Source: CAZBNB01 sp964493245 (GTDB taxonomy: Bacteria; Pseudomonadota; Gammaproteobacteria; Legionellales; Legionellaceae). Taken from it: DNA of 64,000 nucleotides. A model generated the notes under the pieces. It was given only the letters and a program-made list of their open reading frames with translations. It was not told the origin of the DNA and did not search any database. Positions 16,533-25,738 of this stretch are shown here, one piece after another. How positions within the stretch are numbered: the stretch's first letter is position 1; every line of letters starts with the position of its first letter. The translations under genes and the position numbers were made by a program. The DNA lies in the NCBI GenBank assembly GCA_964493245.1, contig CAZBNB010000003.1, positions 62,001 to 126,000 of the forward strand, read 5' to 3'.

Positions 16533-17804
16533 TTAAGGCTTTGTACGATTGCGGAGTTGTGAATAAATCGGCTCATTGTTTAAGAGTTGAGAAACGGTTG
16601 TGGCAGTCAAACAGATCACCATCAAGGGTAAAATTAAAGAATAATTTTGTGTCATTTCAACCATTAACAGGATGCCCGTCATCGGCGCACGTACCGTTGC
16701 AGAAAATAAACCACCCATGCCAGCGACAGCAAACATACCTTGCTGTGTGCTGGCATCCATCCAAGCATGCGGAAATAAATGACAAATAAGCACACCAAGC
16801 AGTGTTCCTAAAGCAAGAATCGGTGCAAAAATCCCACCTGGCACCCCCGTACCATAACACAATAGTCCAATGACAAAACGAATCAACAAAATACCCAGCA
16901 TCACCGCAGCATCAAGCTTTAAATCGATCGTCTGTGCAATAATACCATAGCCGCCACTGACCCACAGTGGATGGCTATATGCCAGATAACCCACCAGCCC
17001 ACCGACTAACACCACATATTTAGCACGCTGACGCATTGTCAGCGGCTCTAACCAATTTAGCAGTTTTATTAGGCAACGATTAAACAGAACACCAGCACAC
17101 CCGACAAACAGTCCCAGTAAAAAGAAAGTGCTCAACGACCACAAGTCCGGTGAAGCATAAATGGGCATATTAATAACGGGATGATCGCCTATCACCGCAT
17201 GCAAGACCACAACCGACATCGCACATGCAATTGCGACTGTTTTAAAGTGCGTGAAAGAAAAATTAAAGTGCTGGCGTAATTCTTCTATGAAAAATAACAC
17301 CCCCGCTAACGGGGCGTTAAAAGCCGCAGCTAGCCCAGCGGCCGCACCAGCTGCAATCAAAGAGTCGCGGCGAGCGGTTTGATATTTAAAGATATCACCC
17401 AACATAGCGCCTAAATGCCCGCCCATTTGCACAGAAGGCCCCTCACGTCCTAAAACCATTTTAGCCGCAATACTGAAAACAGCACCGACAAATTTAACCG
17501 GTAACAATCGATACCAAGAATGCAGTGTGCGCTTGTGTAAGAGCGCCGCCTCAATTTCTGGGATACCACTACCAGCAGCTTCTGGCGCAAAACGCACGGT
17601 CAACCACCACGAGAAAAAAACCATCAGCGTAATCAAAGCAATAGAGCAGACAGCCACAGGCCAGTCATGTCCTAATGCAAATTGACTCATGAAAGTTAAA
17701 AAATGATTGGTTTCTTGAATAGCGAGCATTAAAAGAGAGCAAATCAATCCCGTTAAACAGCCAACAATGATTGCAACACCATAAATAGATAGAATTTTTC
17801 CCAT
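16533..17804 (-). CDS. clcA: ClC-type chloride channel/transporter
   Basis: About ten or more membrane helices. The selectivity filter motifs are all present: GSGIPE (near residue 78), GREGPSVQMG (near 120) and GIFAPILALG (near 325). The glutamate in GREGP is the gating residue, and EELRQHF follows helix H, with E at the position of the internal proton glutamate of the Escherichia coli exchanger, favouring a 2Cl-/H+ antiporter. 423 aa, no C-terminal CBS domain. Promoter-proximal gene of the fadE run, divergent from gatC with 49 bases between. Confidence 0.9.
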   Translation of the reverse strand: MGKILSIYGVAIIVGCLTGLICSLLMLAIQETNHFLTFMSQFALGHDWPVAVCSIALITLMVFFSWWLTVRFAPEAAGSGIPEIEAALLHKRTLHSWYRLLPVKFVGAVFSIAAKMVLGREGPSVQMGGHLGAMLGDIFKYQTARRDSLIAAGAAAGLAAAFNAPLAGVLFFIEELRQHFNFSFTHFKTVAIACAMSVVVLHAVIGDHPVINMPIYASPDLWSLSTFFLLGLFVGCAGVLFNRCLIKLLNWLEPLTMRQRAKYVVLVGGLVGYLAYSHPLWVSGGYGIIAQTIDLKLDAAVMLGILLIRFVIGLLCYGTGVPGGIFAPILALGTLLGVLICHLFPHAWMDASTQQGMFAVAGMGGLFSATVRAPMTGILLMVEMTQNYSLILPLMVICLTATTVSQLLNNEPIYSQLRNRTKP

Positions 17805-17853
17805 TTTCTCAACTTTTGTTGTAGAATGTCATTTATTCATCAATCAGGCAAAT

Positions 17854-18144
17854 ATGATGACCATAACCCTCGAACAGCTAAAAAAAACGGCTGAGCTCGC
17901 ACGCTTAAGTCATACAGATGCAGAAGCACTGTTAGACGAAACCAACCTCATTCTAAAACAAATTTACGACATTCACAAAGTCGATGTCACGGGTGTAGAG
18001 CCGTTTATTCATCCTATAGAAACGATGGCTTACCTACGAGAGGATATCGTAACGCACACCAATTGTGTCAACGCGTTAGCCGAAGCAGCCCCAAACTTTG
18101 CGGATGGCCATTATTTGGTTCCTAAACATTTAAAGGATCGTTGA
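17854..18144 (+). CDS. gatC: Asp/Glu-tRNA amidotransferase subunit C
   Basis: Small subunit of GatCAB, which converts misacylated Asp-tRNA(Asn) and Glu-tRNA(Gln) to Asn- and Gln-tRNA. The sequence LEQLKKTAELARL, the VDVTGVEPFIHP centre and LREDIV are the usual GatC features; 96 aa is normal. ATG codons at 17854 and 17857 are both possible. Its TGA shares a base with the gatA ATG (TGATG). Confidence 0.94.
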   Translation: MMTITLEQLKKTAELARLSHTDAEALLDETNLILKQIYDIHKVDVTGVEPFIHPIETMAYLREDIVTHTNCVNALAEAAPNFADGHYLVPKHLKDR

Positions 18145-19598
18145 TGCACACTTTATCGATTCGAGCGCTCATGCACGCTTTGCGTGCCAAAACATTTTCC
18201 AGTGTTGAGTTAACACAGCATTGCTTAGATCGCATTCAACAGGCAAGCGACTTAAATGCATTTATTACGGTTGATGAACAAGCCGCGCTTGCACAAGCCA
18301 AAGAGGCAGATAAGCGCTTAAAAAAAGGCGATGCCCCTTGTTTAACCGGCATCCCAATGGCACACAAAGATTTATTTTGTACTGAGGGCGTGCGCACCAC
18401 ATGCGCTTCAAAAATGCTGGCTGATTTTATCCCACCTTATGATGCAACCATTGTAAAAAAACTAAAACAGGCTGGTTCTATTATGCTTGGGAAAACCAAC
18501 ATGGATGAGTTTGCCATGGGGTCAACCAACGAATCCAGCTATTTTGGTGCGGTCAAAAACCCATGGAATCAAGCCCATGTTAGTGGTGGCTCATCGGGGG
18601 GGGCAGCGGCGGCCGTGGCTGCACGTCTCGTTCCATTTGCAACTGCAACTGACACAGGTGGCTCTATTCGCCAACCATCAGCCTTTTCTGGCGTATGTGG
18701 TTTGAAGCCCACTTATGGGACTGTTTCACGTTACGGGCAAATTGCGTATGCATCTAGTTTAGACCAGGCAGGTATTATCGCAACCAATGCTGAGGATCTG
18801 GCAATCACCACGTCGATTATCATGGGATTCGATCCAAACGATTCAACGTCAATACAACGCCCTGTCCCTGCCCTTGATCAAACACTCAATCAACCATTAA
18901 AACCGTTGCGTATTGCACTGCCCAAAGCCTTTTTCAGTGATTTGGTCGCAGAACCCATTCAGAAAAGTATCGCAGAGGCCGTGAAATGCTTTGAGGCTGC
19001 TGGTGCAGAAATCATCGAAGTGGATTTGAAACTGATGCCTTATTGGATATCCTGCTATTATACGCTCGCCTCCGCAGAAGCTTCGTCTAACTTAGCACGT
19101 TATGACGGTGTGCGTTATGGATACCAAGCGAGTCATCCTACTTCGATTGATGATTTAGTCGTGCGTTCACGCAGCGAAGGCTTGGGGACACAAGTCAAGC
19201 GCCGTATTTTAACCGGTACTTACGTGCTATCAGCCGAACATTTTGATGATATTTATCAATATGCACGAAAAATTCGTCGTCTCATCACACAAGAGTTACT
19301 TGGTGTATTATCTGATGTCGATATGATTCTTGGACCAACCACACCAACGCAAGCGTTTCAATTAGGGAAAACGGATTATGAGTCTCCAGTCTACCAATTA
19401 GCTGATATGTGTACAGTCGCTGTGAATTTAGCTGGCTTACCCGCTTTATCGATTCCGGCTGGCTTTCATCAAGGATTACCCATTGGTATGCAATTTATCG
19501 GGCATCATTTTAGTGAGGCACGTTTATTACAAATTGCACATTTTTACCAACAACAAACAGATTGGCATCAACAAATACCACCCGGAGTTGAAAAATAA
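18144..19598 (+). CDS. gatA: Asp/Glu-tRNA amidotransferase subunit A
   Basis: The amidase that frees ammonia from glutamine for GatB. The Ser-cisSer-Lys triad is visible: Lys in PMAHKDLFC, the cis-Ser and nucleophile Ser in HVSGGSSGGAAAA and ATDTGGSIRQPS. 484 aa is normal. The ATG at 18144 overlaps the gatC stop; a TTG just before it is not needed. It ends in TAATG, sharing a base with gatB. Confidence 0.97.
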   Translation: MHTLSIRALMHALRAKTFSSVELTQHCLDRIQQASDLNAFITVDEQAALAQAKEADKRLKKGDAPCLTGIPMAHKDLFCTEGVRTTCASKMLADFIPPYDATIVKKLKQAGSIMLGKTNMDEFAMGSTNESSYFGAVKNPWNQAHVSGGSSGGAAAAVAARLVPFATATDTGGSIRQPSAFSGVCGLKPTYGTVSRYGQIAYASSLDQAGIIATNAEDLAITTSIIMGFDPNDSTSIQRPVPALDQTLNQPLKPLRIALPKAFFSDLVAEPIQKSIAEAVKCFEAAGAEIIEVDLKLMPYWISCYYTLASAEASSNLARYDGVRYGYQASHPTSIDDLVVRSRSEGLGTQVKRRILTGTYVLSAEHFDDIYQYARKIRRLITQELLGVLSDVDMILGPTTPTQAFQLGKTDYESPVYQLADMCTVAVNLAGLPALSIPAGFHQGLPIGMQFIGHHFSEARLLQIAHFYQQQTDWHQQIPPGVEK

Positions 19599-21040
19599 TG
19601 AGTTGGGAAACAGTCATAGGCTTAGAAGTACATGCGCAACTCAAAACGCATGCTAAACTTTTTTCATCGGCAGGTACTCAGTTTGGCGCCGCTGCTAACA
19701 CACAAACTCATTTTATTGACGCCGCTTTTCCCGGTACGTTGCCCGTACTTAATAAACAAGTTATTCATTTAGCGATTCAGTTTGGCCTGGCTATTCATGC
19801 TGACATTCAAAATTGTTCTTATTTCGAGCGTAAGCATTATACTTATCCCGATTTACCCAAAGGTTACCAAATCAGTCAGTATCGCCGCCCTATTCTGTCA
19901 CAAGGCCATATTGATATCCCAACCACAACGGCAGGAACCACGCAACGCATCATCATTGAACGCGCGCATTTAGAAGAAGATGCGGGTAAATCGGTTCACG
20001 ATAACAATACACCATTTTCTGCTGTTGATTTGAACCGAGCAGGGATTCCTTTATTAGAAATTGTGACCACACCTTGCTTGCGCTCGGCAACCGACACTAT
20101 CTTATATCTAAAAACATTACATCAATTATTACGGTTTTTAGATATTTGTGATGGCAATATGCAAGAAGGTTCGTTTCGCTGCGATGTGAATCTCTCATTA
20201 CGTCGCCTGGGAGAAGTAAAACTTGGAACACGCACTGAGTTAAAAAATTTAAATTCATTCCGTTTTATCGAAAAAGCCATCGAAATTGAAGTCGCACGGC
20301 ATCAAGATTTGCTGGAGTCAGGACAATCCGTGATACAGCAAACCAGATTATACTGTTCTGAAACCAACACAACCCGCCCCATGCGTGACAAAGAAATGGT
20401 CGCCGATTATCGCTATTTTAGTGACCCTGACTTATTACCCATTCAAATTAGCGATCAAGATATTCAGCTGGCACGCGCCCAGCTTCGTGAAGCACCTTTG
20501 GCCATTCAGGCGAGATTATCTGAAAAAGATGCTTTAGCAACAGACGACATCGACTTTCTGCTAACAACGCCCCATCATATTGCATTTTATGACACCGTCA
20601 AAAAGCACACGCATGCCACACCCAAAACCATTGTTAACTGGTTAAAAGGACACTATGCAGCGTTATTAAACGAACAGCAACGCAGTTTTGAGCATCCGCT
20701 TGTTTCTGCTGAGCAGATTGCTGGCTTGCTCAATCGTATTGAAGACCAAGTCATTTCTGTTAAGCAAGCAAAAGCCTTGTTAATCAAACTAAGCACGCAT
20801 CATACTGTTGATATTGACACCCTGATTCAAGAGGCAGGTTATACGCGTCTGACAGATGAAAATGCGTTAGCAACCATCATTCAAGATATTCTTTCTAAAA
20901 ATCCACAACAAGCAGCCGAGCTGCGCGCGGGCAAAGAAAAACTAGAGGCGTTTTTCATCGGGCAAATTATGAAAGCCACCAAAGGTCAAGCTGACCCGGC
21001 TCAAGCGAAGCAATTGTTGATGCAGCTACTGATAGAGTAA
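19598..21040 (+). CDS. gatB: Asp/Glu-tRNA amidotransferase subunit B
   Basis: Binds the misacylated tRNA and carries out the kinase and transamidation steps. It opens with WETVIGLEVHAQLKT and continues through FERKHYTYPDLPKGYQISQY, HLEEDAGKS, DLNRAGIPLLEIVT and the C-terminal YqeY-like tail domain. 480 aa is normal. With gatC and gatA it forms a tight three-gene operon, implying this organism makes Asn-tRNA and/or Gln-tRNA by the indirect route. Confidence 0.97.
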   Translation: MSWETVIGLEVHAQLKTHAKLFSSAGTQFGAAANTQTHFIDAAFPGTLPVLNKQVIHLAIQFGLAIHADIQNCSYFERKHYTYPDLPKGYQISQYRRPILSQGHIDIPTTTAGTTQRIIIERAHLEEDAGKSVHDNNTPFSAVDLNRAGIPLLEIVTTPCLRSATDTILYLKTLHQLLRFLDICDGNMQEGSFRCDVNLSLRRLGEVKLGTRTELKNLNSFRFIEKAIEIEVARHQDLLESGQSVIQQTRLYCSETNTTRPMRDKEMVADYRYFSDPDLLPIQISDQDIQLARAQLREAPLAIQARLSEKDALATDDIDFLLTTPHHIAFYDTVKKHTHATPKTIVNWLKGHYAALLNEQQRSFEHPLVSAEQIAGLLNRIEDQVISVKQAKALLIKLSTHHTVDIDTLIQEAGYTRLTDENALATIIQDILSKNPQQAAELRAGKEKLEAFFIGQIMKATKGQADPAQAKQLLMQLLIE

Positions 21041-21105
21041 TTCAATGCGAGTACTTCCATCTTGATAATCGGCTCTATTTAAGTACATATTGAGCATTTA
21101 ATCCA

Positions 21106-21298
21106 CCAAATTAACCGTTCGTAGCCTCGCTCCTGAACCTCGGAGAACGGTTAGATTTGAGTGCATTTTGAACGAAAAAGTCATTTCACAAGCGCAGCAT
21201 ACATAAGTATGTGAGCATTGTGAAATGACTTTTTCGTTCAAAATGTGCCAAATATGGCCGTTCCTTCGTGCGGAGTAAATATGTACTCTACCAAATTA
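21106..21298. repeat. Family D element with a 28-bp perfect-arm hairpin
   Basis: The arms 21164-21191 and 21218-21245 are perfect reverse complements (beginning CATTTTGAACGAAAAAGTCA), with a 26-base spacer holding a second small stem (CATAC / GTATG). The element is bounded by CCAAATTA at 21106-21113 and 21291-21298, a possible target duplication. It lies between the convergent ends of gatB and the M13 peptidase gene and could fold into a strong hairpin in either transcript. Relatives occur at 36691-36952, 11148-11350, 41070-41215 and 214-260. Confidence 0.75.
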
Positions 21299-23300
21299 CA
21301 CAGCGCTGCTGATTAACCATTGGACAATGCTCCGAAGCATTAAACGCAGACTGAAATTGCGCTATGTTCGCAAGCGTGCCATTCACACGATAAGTAGCCG
21401 GAGGATGGGGATCAACTGTTACCAAATTGAGCGCCTGCTGAGGGCGCATGTTGTTCGCCCAAATATGCGCGTAACTTAAGAAAAACTGCTGATCAGGTGT
21501 GTAATTTTCAACCGTTTTAGCCTGTTGGTATGCGGCACTTTCATGATAAGCTCGGTATGCTAAAATCAGCCCACCCAAATCAGCGGTCGCTTCACCCACT
21601 ACCAAATCACCTTGTACAAACACATTTTTATCCACCGTATAATGCGAAAATTGTTTTACAATACATTGCGTAGCTGCTTTAAATTTTTTGGCATCCGCGG
21701 GTTTCCACCAATCATGTAAATTGCCTTTGGCATCAAATTGTGAACCTTGATCATCAAAGCCATGGGTAATTTCATGGCCAATCACCGCACCGATAGCACC
21801 ATAATTAACCGCAGCCGGCGCGTTGGGATCGTAATAAGGTGGTTGTAAGATACCCATTGGAATATTAATACTATTCATAGATGGACTATAATAAGCATTC
21901 ACCGTTTGTGGTGTCATTTCCCACTCACTGCGATCCAACGGTTTGCCAATTTTATTTAAATCACGGCGTATCAAAAAAGCACTGCCACGCAATACATTTA
22001 AGATATAAGGTCCTTTGTCTATTTGTAGTGCACTGTAATCACGCCATTTTTCAGGATAACCAACGCGGTCTTCGATTAAATCTAGTTTGTTTACAGCGGC
22101 TTCACGTGTTGCTGGTGTCATCCAACTTAATGTTGATAAATCGCGGCGCAAAACGGTTCGGATATTTTTAATCATTTCTAATACATTGTTTTTATCTTCT
22201 GCCGAAAAATATTTTTTGACATACAATTGTCCGATGCCAAAACCCAATACCGAATCTTCTGTATTTAAAACTTGCTTCCAACGCTCAGGTAAACGCTCTA
22301 CACCGGTTAGTTTTTTTAGCATGCGAAAATTTTGATCAACATAAGGTTTGGAAAGATAAGGCGAAGATTCGCTTAATAAATGCCAACGTAAATATGTTTT
22401 CCAATCTTTTATCGAGTAACTGACTAAGGCTTTATCCAATGCGCGCATAAAGTCAGGTGCTTCAATATTGATATGTTTTACATCGCTTTGCTCAATGCTT
22501 TGTAAATAATCGGGCCATGAAAAATGCGGCATTAAGTTTTTTAAATTTTGTAATGCCATAGGATGATAAACGGCATAAGGATCACGTTGCATAATTTGCG
22601 ACATGGATGCTTGCGCTAACGCTGTTTCGATATGCATCACGGTGTCTGCTTCTTGCTTCGCCGTGGCTGGCGCATCTCCCAATAATTCAAACATTTTTGC
22701 GATGTGTTTTAAGTAAGTTTCTCGAATGGTTTTAAAGTTTGCGTCTGGTTTAAGATAATAATCACGATTTGGTAAACTCAAGCCACCTTGTGCGACACTG
22801 GCAATCACTTGTGTACTGTCTTTAAAATCTTGCATACTGCCATAACTAAATAACACCCCTAAACCCATCAGCTGTAAACGTGCAATCATAGCTTGCAAAG
22901 AAGGTAAATCATGCACTGCGGCAATGTTAGCAAACTCGGTTTCCAGTGGCCTGATACCTAAACGATTAATGGTGGCTTCGTCCATCCCACTATAATAAAA
23001 ATCACTGACTTTTTGCTCAATACTGCCAGGAGCATAATGCCCATCTTGATTCATTTGTTGCAACATGGCATGAATCGCCTCGCGATTTTTTTTCTGTAAA
23101 ATCGAAAAGCTTCCCCAAGAACCATAATCAGGTGGAATTGGATTGTCTTTTTGCCACGTACCATTGGCAAATAAGTAAAAGTTATCTTGTGCGGGGATAC
23201 TGGTATCTAACCAATCTAAATGCAACGACTCTGCTATCGCTGAATTAGCAGCCACAGACAGAGAACATCCAAGTAAACATGAAGCTATCAATAATCGCAT
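21288..23300 (-). CDS. pepO: M13-family zinc metallopeptidase (neprilysin/PepO type), exported
   Basis: Residues 1-23 form a signal peptide (AANSAIA cleavage region; LLGC inside it could alternatively be a lipobox). The mature enzyme opens with DWLDTSIPAQDNFYLFANGTW, a usual M13 start. The zinc site is HEITHGFDDQG with the third ligand in GEATADLGG, and the NAYYSPSMNSI substrate-binding strand is present. The C-terminus ends CVIW, near the family's C-x-x-W. 670 aa is standard. It should degrade peptides in the periplasm or outside the cell. Single gene between a repeat and a 211-bp leader. Confidence 0.92.
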   Translation of the reverse strand: MRLLIASCLLGCSLSVAANSAIAESLHLDWLDTSIPAQDNFYLFANGTWQKDNPIPPDYGSWGSFSILQKKNREAIHAMLQQMNQDGHYAPGSIEQKVSDFYYSGMDEATINRLGIRPLETEFANIAAVHDLPSLQAMIARLQLMGLGVLFSYGSMQDFKDSTQVIASVAQGGLSLPNRDYYLKPDANFKTIRETYLKHIAKMFELLGDAPATAKQEADTVMHIETALAQASMSQIMQRDPYAVYHPMALQNLKNLMPHFSWPDYLQSIEQSDVKHINIEAPDFMRALDKALVSYSIKDWKTYLRWHLLSESSPYLSKPYVDQNFRMLKKLTGVERLPERWKQVLNTEDSVLGFGIGQLYVKKYFSAEDKNNVLEMIKNIRTVLRRDLSTLSWMTPATREAAVNKLDLIEDRVGYPEKWRDYSALQIDKGPYILNVLRGSAFLIRRDLNKIGKPLDRSEWEMTPQTVNAYYSPSMNSINIPMGILQPPYYDPNAPAAVNYGAIGAVIGHEITHGFDDQGSQFDAKGNLHDWWKPADAKKFKAATQCIVKQFSHYTVDKNVFVQGDLVVGEATADLGGLILAYRAYHESAAYQQAKTVENYTPDQQFFLSYAHIWANNMRPQQALNLVTVDPHPPATYRVNGTLANIAQFQSAFNASEHCPMVNQQRCVIW

Positions 23301-23511
23301 TGTGAAATAATCCTTTATAGTGGTACATCATCCAATAAGCATCAACACACTATAACGTAACCATGCACCAAAAACCAGAATCAGAACCCAGGGTTACGGC
23401 ATTAAAATCAGTTTAAAAAAACGCGGAAAGTGTGGTTACAAAAGCGACCGCTTCTAAAAATCGCCAACATTGGTTAGACTGTACGCATAACAAAATTACA
23501 TTGTCATTTAA

Positions 23512-24387
23512 ATGAACACAACATCCAAATTACACATACTATCTGAACCTGGACTCAATCAATTAGCGTCGGAGCATCGATCTCAGGCAATAACCGCATT
23601 AGAAAATGGCCAAGTTGTTTATCTGCCGCGATATGCTTTTTCACTCACGGAGCTAGAAAAGCCGCTACTTGATCCTGACATTTTAAGTGGCAAACGAAAA
23701 AACATCAGTTATGATTATCAAAAAACCCTGCTGGCCGGCTACGACGAAGCATATCCATTAAAGCTTGTATTGCAAAACATGATGCACCGCTATGCGGATT
23801 TTTCCTATCAATTGGTAGCAACGCTATTCCCACAATACACTGATGATTTAATTTGGGGACGAACCAGTTATCGCCCAGCTCAAATCAGTGGCCGTATGAG
23901 CTCCAAACGCAAAGATGATACACGAGTGCACGTGGATGCCTTTCCTGCAACCCCCGTTAATGGGTTAAGAATTTTTCGTGTTTTTTGTAATATCAATCCC
24001 AATCAAGAACCACGTGTTTGGCAAGTTGGTGATACTTTTTCGAATGTGCTCACTCACTTTTCAGCCAAACTACCTCGTTATCGCAAAATAAATGCACATT
24101 TATTGCGCTTAATTAAGGCAACCAAAACACTGCGATCAGCATATGATCATTATATGTTGCATCTACATGATCAAATGAAACAAGATGATCAATATCAACA
24201 AACCGTCGATAAAGAAACGATCGATTTTCCACCACAAACAACGTGGTTAGTCTTTACCGATCAAGTTTCTCATGCCGCGCTAAGCGGGCAATTTTTATTA
24301 GAACAAACCTTTTATCTGCCGGTAAAAAGCATGCAATCTCCGACTACATCACCTTTTTGTCATTGGCAAAGATTAGGATTTGTATAA
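23512..24387 (+). CDS. Kdo-hydroxylase-family protein (Fe(II)/2-oxoglutarate dioxygenase)
   Basis: The segment around residues 125-165 (GRMSSKRKDDTRVHVDAFPATPVNGLRIFRVFCNINP) matches the Kdo 3-hydroxylase family, with HVD as the H-x-D iron ligands. A later His in FTDQVSHAALSG is the likely third ligand, and an Arg further on would hold 2-oxoglutarate, but I cannot place it with certainty. Known members hydroxylate the Kdo sugar of the lipopolysaccharide inner core. 291 aa is about the family length. Monocistronic, ending just before a repeat element. Confidence 0.8.
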   Translation: MNTTSKLHILSEPGLNQLASEHRSQAITALENGQVVYLPRYAFSLTELEKPLLDPDILSGKRKNISYDYQKTLLAGYDEAYPLKLVLQNMMHRYADFSYQLVATLFPQYTDDLIWGRTSYRPAQISGRMSSKRKDDTRVHVDAFPATPVNGLRIFRVFCNINPNQEPRVWQVGDTFSNVLTHFSAKLPRYRKINAHLLRLIKATKTLRSAYDHYMLHLHDQMKQDDQYQQTVDKETIDFPPQTTWLVFTDQVSHAALSGQFLLEQTFYLPVKSMQSPTTSPFCHWQRLGFV

Positions 24388-24419
24388 CAAGCTTAGATAA
24401 AAAATCTGTTTCAAATAAA

Positions 24420-24544
24420 ACAGGACTTACGCAAAACAACAATCTCTTCGTTGGATTTTATGTTTAAGTCGGTCATTTAGTCATCTAAACGCCTTCATTA
24501 AACATAAAATCCGCCTCGACCTCGTTATTTTTCGTAAGCCCTGT
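24420..24544. repeat. Family C palindromic element, full-length copy
   Basis: Ends are inverted: ACAGGACTTACGCAAAACAAC on the left and GTTATTTTTCGTAAGCCCTGT on the right, with three mismatches. A second inner pair GGATTTTATGTTTAA / TTAAACATAAAATCC is also inverted. No ORF. Shorter derivatives lie at 41092-41141 and 44640-44684, a single end at 42646-42665, and a diverged full copy at 3690-3799. Confidence 0.75.
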
Positions 24545-24690
24545 AAAAACCTACTTTTATCCAAAACGAACCCTAACACCTGTCTTCAATCTGCTTATCG
24601 GCTGTCAATCGAGCTCATTTGCCCAAATGTCAGCTTGAAGACATGTCTTGATCACTATTTTTTATTATTATTATTTTAAAGCAGTGATGT
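24545..24690. other. Intergenic stretch with an inverted repeat
   Basis: TGTCTTCAA (24581-24589) and TTGAAGACA (24635-24643) are inverted, with an inner CATTTGCCCAAATG palindrome. The following sequence is AT-only for about 20 bases, which on the plus strand could give a terminator-like tail. No gene seen. Confidence 0.4.
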
Positions 24691-25260
24691 TTAGCTATTA
24701 TATGGCTTGACAATAACTGTTGTACCCACATCGATGAAGTCTTCGTTTAACCATTTTGCTGCAGCAGGTAATACACGGATACAACCATGGCTTGCATTGT
24801 AGTTCGGTACTTCATAAGCAGCATGGATAGAGTACCCACCATTAAAGTGCATACAGTAAGGCATCTTCGCGCCACCATTCGTTTCGACAGGATAGATACT
24901 AGACGTACAATCCGGGCCTTTTTTCGAATAAACGTGGAATGTGCCTGTTACGGTGCGACATGGGCGACCAACGTCTTCACAAAAGTCTTTGCCACCCGAT
25001 GCACTACCGGTTTCAACGCGATTACCATCTTTATCATAAGCTGCCCAAGCTGTTGCTTTAGGGTCAAAAATAAAGACTTTGCGGCCTGTTGCTTCTCGTT
25101 TGGCAGGAAAGTAATAACTGCCTTTTTGGTCAGAAGACATATCCATGGTATAATGCGTATTTCCTGAATCATCCACGATGGGAACACTCTTGCCCCCCAT
25201 TGACGCGCACGCACTTAAAAGAATACTGCATGATGCGAGTAAGTATTGTTTTTTGATCAT
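24691..25260 (-). CDS. L,D-transpeptidase (YkuD family) lipoprotein
   Basis: The signal ends in lipobox LSAC (Cys near residue 18), so the protein is a lipoprotein. The YkuD domain shows H-x(about 17)-SHGCIRV with catalytic Cys in the HGCIR motif (near residue 161), preceded by GGYSIHAAYE. Such enzymes make 3-3 peptidoglycan crosslinks or anchor proteins to the wall. At 189 aa it is a single-domain form without LysM. A strong GGAGGAT site precedes the ATG. Monocistronic as far as can be seen. Confidence 0.9.
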   Translation of the reverse strand: MIKKQYLLASCSILLSACASMGGKSVPIVDDSGNTHYTMDMSSDQKGSYYFPAKREATGRKVFIFDPKATAWAAYDKDGNRVETGSASGGKDFCEDVGRPCRTVTGTFHVYSKKGPDCTSSIYPVETNGGAKMPYCMHFNGGYSIHAAYEVPNYNASHGCIRVLPAAAKWLNEDFIDVGTTVIVKPYNS

Positions 25261-25366
25261 GATTTATCCTCCCTGTTTTCTTTATTATCGGAAGGAATGG
25301 AAAAAATATTAGCTTAATTTTCAAATTATTTTCTTTTTGTTTTTTAAATGGGCATTTATAGGGGCG

Positions 25367-25735
25367 CTACTTTCCTGAGATTAAATACTCAATAGCCATC
25401 TTTAATTGCTCATCAGAGCACTCAAAACAGCCACCACGAGCCGGCATTAGCCCGAATCCCTCATCGGTATGTTGATATAAGACTTTCATGCCTTGCTGCT
25501 TCCGTAATGCCCATTCTGCCTGTACGCCTATTTTAGGCGCACCTAAAGGAATCAACGGTTTCTCGGCATGACAATTCGCACAGAAGTGTTGCACAATGCG
25601 TTTGGCTTCGTCTGGCTGACCGTTTACACTCGCCAAAAAATCTTGAGGGTGATGGCTTGCGGCGCATATGACGTGACTCAAGAGGGTTAAGCCCAGCCAA
25701 CTTGTACATTTTTTTAAAACAGATGACATACGCAT
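25367..25735 (-). CDS. Monohaem c-type cytochrome (cytochrome c5-like)
   Basis: A short Sec signal (LGLTLLSHVICAAS) precedes a c-type haem site CANCH (near residue 51), with the likely axial Met in FGLMPARGGC. The two extra cysteines in the GGCFECS segment are typical of the cytochrome c5 family, where they form a disulfide. Periplasmic electron carrier. The start is the ATG at 25735 or 25729. It begins 3 bases after the recJ stop, so the two genes are co-transcribed. Confidence 0.87.
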   Translation of the reverse strand: MRMSSVLKKCTSWLGLTLLSHVICAASHHPQDFLASVNGQPDEAKRIVQHFCANCHAEKPLIPLGAPKIGVQAEWALRKQQGMKVLYQHTDEGFGLMPARGGCFECSDEQLKMAIEYLISGK

Positions 25736-25738
25736 GTT

